From positions 121,952-185,951 of the forward strand of contig JAUIHW010000005.1 in assembly GCA_030431775.1 (NCBI GenBank): a DNA stretch of 64,000 bases, read 5' to 3'. Under the pieces are notes generated by a model. That model was not told the DNA's origin, did no database searches, and saw only the letters and a program-made list of their open reading frames with translations. This DNA comes from Gammaproteobacteria bacterium (lineage in GTDB: Bacteria > Pseudomonadota > Gammaproteobacteria > Pseudomonadales > JAUIET01). Every line of letters starts with the position of its first letter. Position 1 is the first letter of the stretch. The position numbers were made by a program, and so were the translations under genes. Positions 17,696 to 26,724 of this stretch are shown one piece after another.

Positions 17696-18613
17696 TTATT
17701 TGCTTACCTCCAGACTATAACCGGTAGTTGGAAAATGCACGGCAAGTTCGCCTACGCGTTCCACTTGTCGGCGGATGGAAATGGTTTTATTGTTGATCGC
17801 AATTAACTCGCCAACGACGGAGTCTTTACCATAGTCACCGGGAGTAACACTGACCTGCAAGCCCGGCTCGAACTCCTGCGCGAAACTGTCGTCATGCCAG
17901 GTGTCGGCGGCAGGCTCTGAAGCAGCTGCAATGGCAATGGCCTCGTCGGCGGACAGTTCCTGCCTATGTCCGTGCCCCACCGCTTGCATGCGCTGTTCCC
18001 ACTCGGTGAGTTTATACAAGGGTTTCAGCATGTCAGCCGCTCCGGCTATATTGGAGCGACTCATCCAAACCGGGAAATAGGCCAGAATATCCGCCCAGCT
18101 AATCGCATCTCCCAGCAAGTACGAACGCCCGTCAGACAGTTGATCTTCAATGAGGTAGAGGTGGGTCTTAAATTGCAGGTAAAGATTCGGGATTTGTTCG
18201 GCGAGTTCACCGAAGTCCATAAAAGCAAAAAACTGCCGGCGGTCTTCCAGTAGGTCCTCGGGTAAACCTTCGTTGGTGCCCATGGACAAACCTGCACCTG
18301 GCTGAAAGAAATCCGTGTCGGCCCAATGGCCGAGGGCCATTGTGAGTGCACGGCTACCATTGGGAAACAGACTGGGCTCAGCACAGCGGCGTTCCAACTC
18401 CTGAGCGATACAGCGTGTGTCGCAAAAAATATCGGCGCCAATCTGCATCACGGGCGTCTTTCGATAGCCGCCGGTAAGCAAGGTGAGATCAGGCTTGGGC
18501 ATAATCAGTGGAATCTGTACCGACTTCCAGGCCAGACTTTTAAGCCCAAACACCAACCGAATTTTCTCAGCGAAGGGCGAAATATCAAAATGGTGCAGAA
18601 TAATGTCGCTCAT
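17696..18613 (-). CDS. Glutathione S-transferase-like protein
   Basis: The ATG at 18613 after GGGTGG is preferred over the upstream TTG of the track, giving 305 residues. The N-terminal thioredoxin-like domain has HHFDISPFAEKIRLVFGLK (Ser in the active-site loop), the cis-Pro motif TPVMQIGADIFCDT with SNAIL-type glutathione contact at the end, and a GST C-terminal helical domain (LLGDAISWADILAYFPVWM). A 60-70-residue extension beyond residue ~240 (LQVSVTPGDYGKDSVVGELIA) is not normal for GST and looks like a small beta-rich add-on. It is coupled to the quinoprotein gene. Roles in isomerisation or conjugation are both possible. Confidence 0.78.
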   Translation of the reverse strand: MSDIILHHFDISPFAEKIRLVFGLKSLAWKSVQIPLIMPKPDLTLLTGGYRKTPVMQIGADIFCDTRCIAQELERRCAEPSLFPNGSRALTMALGHWADTDFFQPGAGLSMGTNEGLPEDLLEDRRQFFAFMDFGELAEQIPNLYLQFKTHLYLIEDQLSDGRSYLLGDAISWADILAYFPVWMSRSNIAGAADMLKPLYKLTEWEQRMQAVGHGHRQELSADEAIAIAAASEPAADTWHDDSFAQEFEPGLQVSVTPGDYGKDSVVGELIAINNKTISIRRQVERVGELAVHFPTTGYSLEVSK

Positions 18614-18663
18614 CGATCCACCCCAAGTCACCAATACACGCCCGCGACACGCGCAATGGCCGG

Positions 18664-18692
18664 ATAAAAAATAGGCCGAATCGCTTCGGCCT
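18664..18692 (-). terminator. Rho-independent terminator of TonB receptor 2
   Basis: On the minus strand the stem AGGCCGAA-GCGA-TTCGGCCT is perfect and is followed at once by TATTTTTTAT. It lies about 30 bases after the TonB receptor 2 stop, in the expected place. Confidence 0.88.
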
Positions 18693-18719
18693 GTTCATAT
18701 TCCGAGGAAAAAATATGAA

Positions 18720-21170
18720 CTAAAACTCGAAGTTGGTTCCAAACTCCACGCCGTAATAACGCGGTTCCGCGTAGGCCGACATAATCCAGAAGTTACCCAC
18801 TGACAAAGAACCCGTACGATAACGCTCATCGGTCAGGTTACGGCCAATCGCTCGAACCCAGAAGTTTTCGCTGGCGGAGTTCCAGGTGACGCCGAAATCC
18901 ACCGTTGTTCTTGAGTTCAGCGTGGTATGCAGATCCGCGGAAATATCCGAGTAACTGGCGATTGACTCATCCTCATAGGCGACGCGGGCATTGAAATCCA
19001 GCGAACCCGCGTCACCTAAATCAACCGTATATACACCATCAATCGTCGCCATCACTTCAGGCGCACGGGTGGGGGGCTCTCCGCTCAAATCAACATCAAT
19101 CGCTCCATCAAAATCAGTATCGGCAGCAAACTCGTTGAACTCAGCGTCCTGGAACATAGCGTTACCACGGATAATAAAAGAATCCGTGACCGCCCACATG
19201 CCTTCCAGTTCCAGACCCATTACTTCCAATTCGGCTGCATTGAAGAACAGGGTTTCCTGGCCGGTTTCAAAACTGGCATTAAAGGTTCGCTGCGCATCCG
19301 TATAGGTCACAAAGAATGCGGTTGCCGAAAAATTCGCTCCGCCCCCAAGCAGTGAGGATTTGAAACCAAGCTCGAACGAATCGGCAATTTCCGGCTCAGT
19401 CGGACGGGCCGCAGCCGCCGGGATTGGGTCCAGTACGGTGCCGATCTGGTCGTTGTACCCGCCGCTTTTGAAGCCACGTGAATAGCTGAAGTAGCCGAAC
19501 ATATCTTCGCTGAAGTCATAACCCAACACGATTCGATAAGTAGGCTCATTCCAGTCCTCCTCATCCCGTACCACACCATCCGGGAAACGATTAAAGTCTG
19601 CCGCGGCAAGCGGGTCGCCCAACTGCTCCCAGGTGAATGTAGGGTCAAAGCCACCATCCGGTAACGCCTGAATGGGCCGACGCGGGCGCCCGGCCCAGCT
19701 CTTTTCTTCGTTCGTGTAGCGCAGACCAGCGGTTAAATGCAGGCGGTCGTTAATATCATAGGTACCATCAATGAACACCGCAGTTGCTTCGGCTTCCTGC
19801 GCATTACACAGAATCAGTGGGTTGCTGCTCAGGAAAGTGGGCTCTCCATCGAGCAGCAAGTCCACAAAACCTACCACCTGTAGCACACAGAAATCGACGT
19901 CTTCCTGTTGGTGATACAAGCCGGTGACAAAGTTGAAGGGACCATCAAAATTCGATACCAGGCGCAGTTCCTGTTGGAATGTTTCACGGGTGTCATCACG
20001 TGTCGCATCAAAAAGAGTGCGGAACACTTCGCCCGCATAGGCATTGGGCAGGTGCGATTCCTGGTCACGGTAGCCGGTCACGGAATGCAGTGTGTAATTG
20101 TCGGAAATCTGCCAGTCCATGTTCAGGTAGAAACCGTCTATATCCACCTGGTGGCCATTGCTCATGTCAAACAAAAAGCGGTCATCGTTTGTCACCGCCG
20201 CGACATCCAGTGGATCGCCTTGATCCGCGGTAAAGCCCCATAGAGAAAATATATACTCCGACGTAGATTCATTGACAATTGGCGGAGTGTCGCCGTCATC
20301 CCGAATTCGCTCGTACTGAAACAGGGCATTGAAATTTTCGGTGGGCTGCCACAATAACTTGGCGCGCATTGAAAGCACGTCATCCCCGCCTATATCAGAC
20401 CCGTCACCGACACCGCTTTGGCCATCAATGCTGCCGCCTGGATTAACCACACCAGGACTAACCGTCAACGGGCCATAAGCAGCGCCATTTTTGTAGTAGC
20501 CATCCGATTCCAGGTGCACGCCGGCAAAACGAAACGCCAATACGTCTTCGATGAGGGGCACGCTGACAGCCGCTGTGATTTTCTGCGTTCCCCAATCACC
20601 CAATTCCACACGCAAATCGGCTTCACCACCATCCAGTTTGGGTCGCTTGGTTTTTACATTGATTGCACCACCGGTGGTGTTCTTCCCAAACAATGTGCCC
20701 TGCGGGCCGCGCAACACTTCGATCTGCTCTATGTCGAACATTTCCAGGTTCTGCGTTTGCACGTGGTTTACGACGAAGTCGTCAATGGTCACCCCAACCG
20801 GCGATTCCTTGTAAACAATGATCGTGGTTTCGGCGACACCGCGCATGGCAAAGGATGCCGAGTTAAACGCCGCCACCGAGCCGGCCGACAGACTGGGTGC
20901 GAGCACTGCGATATCATTCAAGTCACGGGGAGAAAAACGCTCAATGTCTGAACCGGTGATTGCCGTTACCGCAACCGGTGTGGTCAGAATATCCGTATCT
21001 CCACGCCGAGTGGCGGTCACCATCACTTCCTCAAGCACTGCACCCTGGTTAGACTGGGCAAGCGCTGGTGCTGGAGCAAGCATCGGTAGGGCTGCCAGTA
21101 ATAGTGCTTTTTTCAGCGAAGAATTGCGCGGTGAAAACAAGAAGCGATCGGAAATTTCAGAACGTCTCAT
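18720..21170 (-). CDS. TonB-dependent outer-membrane receptor (receptor 2)
   Basis: 816 residues with an N-terminal leader (KKALLLAALPMLAPAPALAQS). The segment LEEVMVTATRRGDTDILTTPVAV opens the plug, which carries IEVLRGPQGTLFGKNTTGGAINVKTKRP, and the barrel ends with the canonical aromatic terminus (FGTNFEF). The start ATG has GAGGAG nine bases upstream. The putative operator TTGAATCTTATTCAA lies 31 bases before the ATG, and a strong terminator follows the gene, so it is probably its own transcription unit. Its operator closely matches that of the Rieske/CoA operon regulator, pointing to import of the same compound. Confidence 0.9.
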   Translation of the reverse strand: MRRSEISDRFLFSPRNSSLKKALLLAALPMLAPAPALAQSNQGAVLEEVMVTATRRGDTDILTTPVAVTAITGSDIERFSPRDLNDIAVLAPSLSAGSVAAFNSASFAMRGVAETTIIVYKESPVGVTIDDFVVNHVQTQNLEMFDIEQIEVLRGPQGTLFGKNTTGGAINVKTKRPKLDGGEADLRVELGDWGTQKITAAVSVPLIEDVLAFRFAGVHLESDGYYKNGAAYGPLTVSPGVVNPGGSIDGQSGVGDGSDIGGDDVLSMRAKLLWQPTENFNALFQYERIRDDGDTPPIVNESTSEYIFSLWGFTADQGDPLDVAAVTNDDRFLFDMSNGHQVDIDGFYLNMDWQISDNYTLHSVTGYRDQESHLPNAYAGEVFRTLFDATRDDTRETFQQELRLVSNFDGPFNFVTGLYHQQEDVDFCVLQVVGFVDLLLDGEPTFLSSNPLILCNAQEAEATAVFIDGTYDINDRLHLTAGLRYTNEEKSWAGRPRRPIQALPDGGFDPTFTWEQLGDPLAAADFNRFPDGVVRDEEDWNEPTYRIVLGYDFSEDMFGYFSYSRGFKSGGYNDQIGTVLDPIPAAAARPTEPEIADSFELGFKSSLLGGGANFSATAFFVTYTDAQRTFNASFETGQETLFFNAAELEVMGLELEGMWAVTDSFIIRGNAMFQDAEFNEFAADTDFDGAIDVDLSGEPPTRAPEVMATIDGVYTVDLGDAGSLDFNARVAYEDESIASYSDISADLHTTLNSRTTVDFGVTWNSASENFWVRAIGRNLTDERYRTGSLSVGNFWIMSAYAEPRYYGVEFGTNFEF

Positions 21171-21201
21171 GGATTAGTCTCCTCGACATGGATCTTTTAT
21201 T

Positions 21202-21216
21202 TTGAATCTTATTCAA
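21202..21216. promoter_or_regulatory. Putative TetR-type operator, copy 2
   Basis: TTGAATCTTATTCAA, an inverted repeat with 6 of 7 arm positions paired around a central base. With its flank (TTTGAATCTTATTCAAGATT) it is almost the same as the site next to the TetR gene at 28002, and sits directly upstream of TonB receptor 2. Confidence 0.65.
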
Positions 21217-21295
21217 GATTTGCGGTAGTTTACCATAACCTTGTTACTTGCAAGCAATACTTTTCCGCCTTAAAACTTGCCAAACCAGCTGTCTA

Positions 21296-22657
21296 CTAAG
21301 TGCCCGAGTCAGCGCCCAACCAGCGCTCCAGCTCTGCATGAAAATGCCGCAGGCGTTGCTCCTGCTCACCCCAAAGTTGCCCGGCGAAACCCTTGGAACG
21401 CATGCCTTTTTGCACCACTGGCAGCAGGTCTGCATCCTGGCTTAACACCAGCCCGAGCTTGGCGTCTTCTTCCAGGCTGTAATACTCGCAGGCCGGGCGA
21501 TTGGCACCGGTAACGTCGGTCCCCTCTGGCAAACCCATCCAGCCTGGTGGGGTGTAATTTGGATCATCGGCGGGCACCAACAGAGTCATGGTGTCGTAAT
21601 AGAAGCGCTCTGGGTCGGTTTCATGCGGAAGAAAACGCATGACAAACGCGGCCTCCGGGTGACAGCCGATCTGTACATTCGGGAAAATACCGGTCGCCCA
21701 GCTGTCGGACAATTGCCCATCGACCAGTTTGGAATAATCCAGCCCCAGGCGCTCAGCTCGCTCCCGCTTGGACACTTGAATAGCCCGGCGAACATCCGCG
21801 GCAGACCCGGTGAAGCTCTTCGGGTCGACGCCAGCGTCTAACAACATCTGTTGCAAGCCTTCATTGACCGTATCCTGGTCCTGCAGCCGTGGGCTCGGTT
21901 GCCCCAAGGGCACTATCATTCGGCTCGCTCCGCGCGGGTAGAGATCATACTGCACGTTCAAATCACCCATTACGCCGCGGGTCTCGGGGTGTACAGTATG
22001 CAAATGATAGCTTTCGTAAAACGCTTCTACGCCAACCTTCCAGTTTGCGCCCCACTCTGAACGAACATGCCGCACCACCCGCATGTTATCGATGTTATAG
22101 GCTTCCAGATAACCTTCCGGCAAGCCGAGTGCGTCAATCAGCGGCTCTGGGTCATCGGCCATGTTAATGAAGATCAGGCCGGCGTGCGCCTGACAGGCAA
22201 TTTCCGTTAGCCCGGGACGGTGCTCTATGACTTCCGGCCGGAAGGTCTCCTCATCAAAAATACGCCGCAACTTGCCGGTGTTCTCAAAACTCCAGCTGTG
22301 AAACGGGCACACAAACACGTTTCGATTGCCGCGTTCCTCGTGCACCAATTGGCAACCCCGGTGGCTGCATACATTAAAAAACGCCTGGTAGCCCTGCGCC
22401 GTATGAGTGACCAGAATGGATTCATCACCAACCTCAAACACAAAGTAATCACCCTGGTTGGGTAGATCAGAGGTCGCGCCGGCGATCAGCCAGGTTTGTG
22501 TCCAGAGCTTTTGCCATTCTTGCTGCATGTGCTCGCGGCAGTAATAGGCTTTTTTTCCATAGCGTTTAACGCCGTTATCAATGTACGGCTGTTTGGCTTC
22601 CAGTGACTCCGGAGGAGCGTCCGGATTGATCACCACTTGCTTGATCTCAGAATTCAT
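21296..22657 (-). CDS. Rieske [2Fe-2S] ring-hydroxylating oxygenase, alpha subunit
   Basis: 453 residues. The Rieske cluster motif is CSHRGC (Cys97/His99) and CPFH (Cys117/His120). The mononuclear iron site is in EAFYESYHLHTVHPE, where His218 and His223 are the likely ligands, followed by a late Asp. These oxygenases hydroxylate or demethylate ring compounds using electrons from a separate reductase. No beta subunit, ferredoxin or reductase gene is nearby, so an alpha-only enzyme fed by distant partners is expected. It is the last gene of the SDR-to-Rieske operon, 18 bases after the DUF35 gene. Steroid or terpenoid substrates would suit the context, but this is inference. Confidence 0.9.
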   Translation of the reverse strand: MNSEIKQVVINPDAPPESLEAKQPYIDNGVKRYGKKAYYCREHMQQEWQKLWTQTWLIAGATSDLPNQGDYFVFEVGDESILVTHTAQGYQAFFNVCSHRGCQLVHEERGNRNVFVCPFHSWSFENTGKLRRIFDEETFRPEVIEHRPGLTEIACQAHAGLIFINMADDPEPLIDALGLPEGYLEAYNIDNMRVVRHVRSEWGANWKVGVEAFYESYHLHTVHPETRGVMGDLNVQYDLYPRGASRMIVPLGQPSPRLQDQDTVNEGLQQMLLDAGVDPKSFTGSAADVRRAIQVSKRERAERLGLDYSKLVDGQLSDSWATGIFPNVQIGCHPEAAFVMRFLPHETDPERFYYDTMTLLVPADDPNYTPPGWMGLPEGTDVTGANRPACEYYSLEEDAKLGLVLSQDADLLPVVQKGMRSKGFAGQLWGEQEQRLRHFHAELERWLGADSGT

Positions 22658-22675
22658 TGCTTCCCTCGTTAGGCT

Positions 22676-23071
22676 CTAGTTTTGCGGTGCAACTACTGTG
22701 AATATGGGCTGCTGCTCAGCGCTGCCCCATTGTCTGAACGCCAAACGCACTGCTTGGCCCACGCAGACTTGATCCGGTGATGAATCAACTATAACACTCA
22801 TCATTCGTGGACCTTCCTGCAGATCAACCAACGCCGCTACGTACGGCACCAGATCTGCAAACTGCTGACTGATGGGTAGTCGCACAACCGTATAGCTTGC
22901 GATCTTGCCCTGCCCACTGGCGACAAACCATTTCAACTGATCACTGCCGCAGGCCGAGCAGGCCACCCGCGGGTAAAACTGGACGTACTCGCAAGCTGTG
23001 CAGCGCTGCAGCCGCAACTGCCCTTGCTCGCAACCATCACGAAAATGAGCATCAATTGCACTATTGCTCAT
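22676..23071 (-). CDS. DUF35 / OB-fold zinc-ribbon acyl-CoA-binding protein
   Basis: The ATG at 23071 with AAGGGG six bases upstream gives 131 residues. An N-terminal helical hairpin is followed by a zinc ribbon, CTACEYVQFYPRVACSACG, and an OB-fold (GKIASYTVVRLPI, VPYVAALVDLQEGPRMMSVI). DUF35 proteins pair with thiolase-fold enzymes; the DUF35 domain of ChsH2 is required by the steroid aldolase Ltp2. Here it lies ten bases after the thiolase-like gene, the arrangement expected for such a pair. Confidence 0.88.
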   Translation of the reverse strand: MSNSAIDAHFRDGCEQGQLRLQRCTACEYVQFYPRVACSACGSDQLKWFVASGQGKIASYTVVRLPISQQFADLVPYVAALVDLQEGPRMMSVIVDSSPDQVCVGQAVRLAFRQWGSAEQQPIFTVVAPQN

Positions 23072-23081
23072 TGACAACCCC

Positions 23082-24251
23082 TTAGCATGGCTCTCGCCCA
23101 AGAATCATGGTGGTGTGACTGGACATAATGCCACCCTGAGCATGCACCAGCGCCGTCTGTGCAGTGTCGAGTTGGCGAGGCCCGGTTGCGTGGCGTAACT
23201 GCTGAATGGTTTCGGTCAACGCAAACATGGAACCTGGGTTGCCGGAGTGACAATGCGATAACATGCCACCGTGCGTATTGACCGGAAGCGCCCCACCCGA
23301 ACGCAGCGCACCACTGGCGACATAGGCTCCGCCTTCGCCCTTGGCACAGAAGCCGAGATCTTCCAGCTCGATCAGCACAGTTGGCGTGAAACAGTCGTAC
23401 AATTGAGCGAAATCAATATCGTTCACCGTCAACCCGGCCATTGCGAACGCCCGCTGGCCTGACTCTTTGGCTGCCGATGTCGTCAATGTTCGGGCCTGGC
23501 TAATATGTTCATGGCTATGTCCTTCGCCCACCCCTAACAGATAGACAGGATCGTTAGGTAAATCTTTGGCCCGCTCGGCCGATGTCAACACCACAGCAGC
23601 GCCACCGTCAGAAACCAGCGAACAATCCAGCAGATGCAGTGGGTCGGCAATAAGCCGCGAGCTGAGAACATCATCAATACTGATCCGATCACGCTTTTGT
23701 GCGGCGGGATTATTGACAGCATGTTCACGGGTGGCTACAGCTATTTCAGCATAATGCTCTTCGCGCGTACCAAACTCCGCCATATGGGCCTGTGCAATCA
23801 ATGCGTAGTAGGCTGGCACCGGCAAGCCATAAATTTGCTCATACAATGGATGGCCGGTAGACGATTGGGTTTTTGCTGCTTGCTCACGAGTCATACCAGA
23901 ACGCAAGCTATCAGCCATGCTGATGACTATCGTGTCTGCCATGCCGGTAACAATGGCTGCGGCGGCGTGATGAATGATCGAAAATGTTGTGCCGCCGCCC
24001 GTGTTCACGCTCATGCAGTAGCGCGGGAAGATCTGCAGATACTCCGCCATTGCTTCGGCGTGATACATGATGGGTTGGGCCATGGCGTTACAAGTGATCA
24101 GGCCGTCAACCTGACTCTTGTCGAGGCCTGCATCATGGATGGCTGACAAAGCCGCCTGCACGCACAGCTCAGTAGCGCTGAGACCGGGAACTACGCCCAC
24201 CTCCGTGTCTGCTGACCCGACAAACGCGACCGAGTTGCGCAAACCACTCAT
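23082..24251 (-). CDS. Thiolase-superfamily protein without the nucleophilic Cys (Ltp2-like aldolase candidate)
   Basis: 389 residues from the ATG at 24251. The thiolase fold is clear: a VDGLITCNA loop, IVISMADSLRSGM, LLDCSLVSDGGAAVVLTSAERA, NTHGGMLSHCHSGNPGSM with the C-terminal His, and VHAQGGIMSS. At the position of the nucleophilic Cys (usual CGSG) it reads VNTGGG, with Thr84 in place of Cys, so ordinary thiolysis is unlikely. Ltp-type steroid aldolases also lack this Cys and act with a DUF35 partner, breaking a beta-hydroxyacyl-CoA C-C bond without CoA attack. The LYDCFT tyrosine is a candidate active-site residue. It lies between the MaoC and DUF35 genes with gaps of 5 and 10 bases. Confidence 0.8.
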   Translation of the reverse strand: MSGLRNSVAFVGSADTEVGVVPGLSATELCVQAALSAIHDAGLDKSQVDGLITCNAMAQPIMYHAEAMAEYLQIFPRYCMSVNTGGGTTFSIIHHAAAAIVTGMADTIVISMADSLRSGMTREQAAKTQSSTGHPLYEQIYGLPVPAYYALIAQAHMAEFGTREEHYAEIAVATREHAVNNPAAQKRDRISIDDVLSSRLIADPLHLLDCSLVSDGGAAVVLTSAERAKDLPNDPVYLLGVGEGHSHEHISQARTLTTSAAKESGQRAFAMAGLTVNDIDFAQLYDCFTPTVLIELEDLGFCAKGEGGAYVASGALRSGGALPVNTHGGMLSHCHSGNPGSMFALTETIQQLRHATGPRQLDTAQTALVHAQGGIMSSHTTMILGREPC

Positions 24252-24256
24252 AACCA

Positions 24257-24673
24257 CTAACTGCACCCTGCCAGGCGTACAGTGGCCTTGCCCGGAGCAA
24301 CCACATCACCCTTGGCATTCTTGATGCACAATTCGATTTCAGCCGTGCGCTCTGCCGCATTGACGGACGTCACTTCGCCGCTTCCGGTCAACACCTCGTC
24401 TACATAAGCCGCGTGGCGATTGGAATATTCCATGGCAAGCAGCTGCCCATCGTTACCCAGCCAGGCGTCCACACACTGGTGCAGCCAGTCGCCAATCAGG
24501 GGCCCGGCCAATACCAGATTCGGATAACCTTCTACCTCAGTTGCATATGGGTAGTCAAAATGAATACGGTGCGCATTAAACAAAACCGCATTGTAGAGAA
24601 ACAGCTGTACGTTATCGCAAGTGAATTCTCGCGCTGGCAACACCGTCCCTTCTTTAATTTCAGAAATCTGCAT
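24257..24673 (-). CDS. MaoC-like hot-dog protein (enoyl-CoA hydratase subunit)
   Basis: 138 residues. The segment NAHRIHFDYPYATEVEGYPNLVLAGPL matches the HTD2/MaoC catalytic loop. The Asp of 'H.D..YA' is kept, but the usual His of 'V-HG-P' is Ala here (LAGP). A subunit with a partial catalytic pair is known in the ChsH1/ChsH2 heterodimer, where one half is inactive. The neighbouring FAS1-like gene encodes a second hot-dog half. Hydration of an enoyl-CoA feeding the Cys-less thiolase is the likely role. Confidence 0.8.
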   Translation of the reverse strand: MQISEIKEGTVLPAREFTCDNVQLFLYNAVLFNAHRIHFDYPYATEVEGYPNLVLAGPLIGDWLHQCVDAWLGNDGQLLAMEYSNRHAAYVDEVLTGSGEVTSVNAAERTAEIELCIKNAKGDVVAPGKATVRLAGCS

Positions 24674-24698
24674 GTTGTTTCTCAGCTCACCATGATAC

Positions 24699-25154
24699 TC
24701 AGCGCAATAACCGGGTGGTTTTCTCCCACACTACATCCTTGCCTTGATCGTCTTTTACTTCCATGATGACTTCATAGAAGATAATCGGCCCTTTTGAGCC
24801 GTGCTTCATGTAGATATCAACCAGAGTACGCGTCGCGGTTAACACATCGCCAGGATGAATGGGCTGGAAGTATTTCAGCTCCAACCCGCCTGCCATCGCC
24901 TGAGTCAAGGGGAATTTCGGTAGCAGCGTGTCCACGGAGACGCCGTCCGGCAGAAGCTTATCCAGCTCAACCACGTCCCAAAACAGTGCCAAATGAAACA
25001 TGCTGGGCGCCACATCACCGTTAAGATACTTGCGTTCAGTTTGATTGGTTGCGATGGCATATTTTCGAATATCACGCCGTGTCACCACTTCAGTACGCGG
25101 CACGCTTTGGCAACCAATAGCTGACAGAATTTCCGGACTGAGTTCGGCGGTCAC
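24699..25154 (-). CDS. FAS1-like / MaoC N-terminal-domain dehydratase
   Basis: The ATG at 25178 starts inside the ligase gene. A GTG at 25154 that overlaps the ligase stop (GTGA), with TGGGGA upstream, is preferred, giving 151 residues. The hot-dog fold shows RRDIRKYAIATNQTERKYLNGDVAPSMFH and LELKYFQPIHPGDVLTATRTL, as in MaoC_dehydrat_N proteins. Such domains pair with a catalytic MaoC subunit. It is followed after 25 bases by the MaoC gene, so together they likely form one hydratase. Confidence 0.82.
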   Translation of the reverse strand: MTAELSPEILSAIGCQSVPRTEVVTRRDIRKYAIATNQTERKYLNGDVAPSMFHLALFWDVVELDKLLPDGVSVDTLLPKFPLTQAMAGGLELKYFQPIHPGDVLTATRTLVDIYMKHGSKGPIIFYEVIMEVKDDQGKDVVWEKTTRLLR

Positions 25155-26707
25155 AGCTTTTTTTCCCCATCTGTCCAATACGGATCACGCAGTTCTCGTT
25201 TGAGAATTTTGCCGGTCGGGGCTTTCGGCAGGCTGTCCACGAAATCCACCGATCGTGGTTTTTGATACGATGCCAGATGCGCGCTGGCAGCCGCGATGAT
25301 CTCGGCCTCGGTCGCCTCATGCCCCGGCTTTAAGACCACAACAGCTTTCACCGACTCTCCCCACTCCTCATCGGGTATACCAAATACCGCCGACTCCAGA
25401 ACCGCCGGGTGCTGATGGATGGCTGCTTCCACCTGCGTGCTGTAAATATTCTCACCACCGGAAATAATCATGTCTTTGGCGCGATCGACAATAAACAGGT
25501 AGCCTTCTTCGTCCCAATGCGCGATATCACCGGTCCACATCCAACCATCACGAATCGTTTGCGCTGTCAGGTCGGGGCGGCGCCAATAACCTACCATGTT
25601 GGCATCGGACTGTACGACAATTTCTCCAGGCGTATTGCCGTCTTTGGGAACCTCGCTTCCATCCGGGTTGACCACTTTGATACTGGTAACGTGCCCTTCT
25701 CGGCCGCAGGATGCCAGACGTTCCGGGTGTATGTCATTGATCGCTTTCTGGTGGTCTTCCTGCGACAGAAAGCTCATAGTCATGCCTTCGGTTTGACCAT
25801 AACCCTGAATGATGGTGCAGGGAAATGCCTCCAGTGCCGCTTTCACCACGCTGCGTGGCATGGGCCCACCACCATACTGAATATTGCGCAGACTGCTGAG
25901 GTCATACTGTTCGAACCCGTCCACTGCCATCATCCAGTTGAGCATAGTGGTGATGCCCAGAAAAGCTGACACGCGCTCCCTTTGGATAGTTTCCAGCGCC
26001 AGCTTTGCATCAAAGTTGATCAGCACCAGTGGGCAGCCATGCGCCATATAATTCATGGCAAGACCGACCGGAATGTGAAACATCTGCCCGGTCAGCATGT
26101 ACACATCGCTGGGCACAATGCGTTCCGCTACTGTTTGATTCAGCATGCCCATATACAGTGACTTATGGGTATGCAAAGCGCCTTTGGATTCGCCAGTGGT
26201 TCCGCCCGTGTAAAGAATCAGTACCGGATCATCATTCCCTACCAATTGCGATTGGGGAGGTTCGCTACTGTGCGAAGTCATTAGCAACTGTTCGTAAGAG
26301 GAATCATTGCCGGCGCCAAAAATCAGCCAGTTTGCACAATCGAATGCTTCCTGCAAATCATCGCACAGCGCAGAATATTCACAATGCGCAAGTACCACGC
26401 TGGGTTCTCCATCCTTGAGAATACGCACCAATTCAGGCTTGCCCAATCGCCAATTCAGGGGCTGTGCGATAAAGCCTGCGCGAGCGCAGGCGTAGTAGGC
26501 TTCCATGTATTCAATACAGTTCTTGGACAGTATCGCTACGCGGTCACCTTTCTTAAGCCCAAGCTGTTCGGACAGTGCGTTGGCGAATCGCCGAACTCTG
26601 TCATCGAGTTGACCATAGCGTATCCGTTGCCCGGTATGCACGTCGATAATCGCTTCTCGCTCGGGCGCGAGCCGTGCAGTTTTTGCCGGGATGGATCCAA
26701 TGTTCAC
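25151..26707 (-). CDS. AMP-dependent acyl-CoA ligase
   Basis: 518 residues of the ANL superfamily. The P-loop-like ILYTGGTTGESKGALHTH, the GYGQTEG aromatic motif, WTGDIAHWDEEGYLFIVDRAKDMIISGGENIY hinge, and the A10 Lys in PTGKILKRELR are all present, so it should adenylate a carboxylate and form the CoA thioester. The start is a GTG. It precedes and overlaps the hot-dog hydratase gene and follows the SnoaL gene by 17 bases, in the same operon. It would activate the acid side chain before hydration and cleavage by the downstream enzymes. Confidence 0.92.
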   Translation of the reverse strand: MNIGSIPAKTARLAPEREAIIDVHTGQRIRYGQLDDRVRRFANALSEQLGLKKGDRVAILSKNCIEYMEAYYACARAGFIAQPLNWRLGKPELVRILKDGEPSVVLAHCEYSALCDDLQEAFDCANWLIFGAGNDSSYEQLLMTSHSSEPPQSQLVGNDDPVLILYTGGTTGESKGALHTHKSLYMGMLNQTVAERIVPSDVYMLTGQMFHIPVGLAMNYMAHGCPLVLINFDAKLALETIQRERVSAFLGITTMLNWMMAVDGFEQYDLSSLRNIQYGGGPMPRSVVKAALEAFPCTIIQGYGQTEGMTMSFLSQEDHQKAINDIHPERLASCGREGHVTSIKVVNPDGSEVPKDGNTPGEIVVQSDANMVGYWRRPDLTAQTIRDGWMWTGDIAHWDEEGYLFIVDRAKDMIISGGENIYSTQVEAAIHQHPAVLESAVFGIPDEEWGESVKAVVVLKPGHEATEAEIIAAASAHLASYQKPRSVDFVDSLPKAPTGKILKRELRDPYWTDGEKKL

Positions 26708-26724
26708 AGAGCAAGAGCCTCGAT

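Noticed and set aside
18693-18720. Inverted repeat GTTCATAT...ATATGAAC overlapping the receptor 2 stop
   Set aside because: Arms are only 8 bases and the real terminator lies next to it; no independent role is supported.
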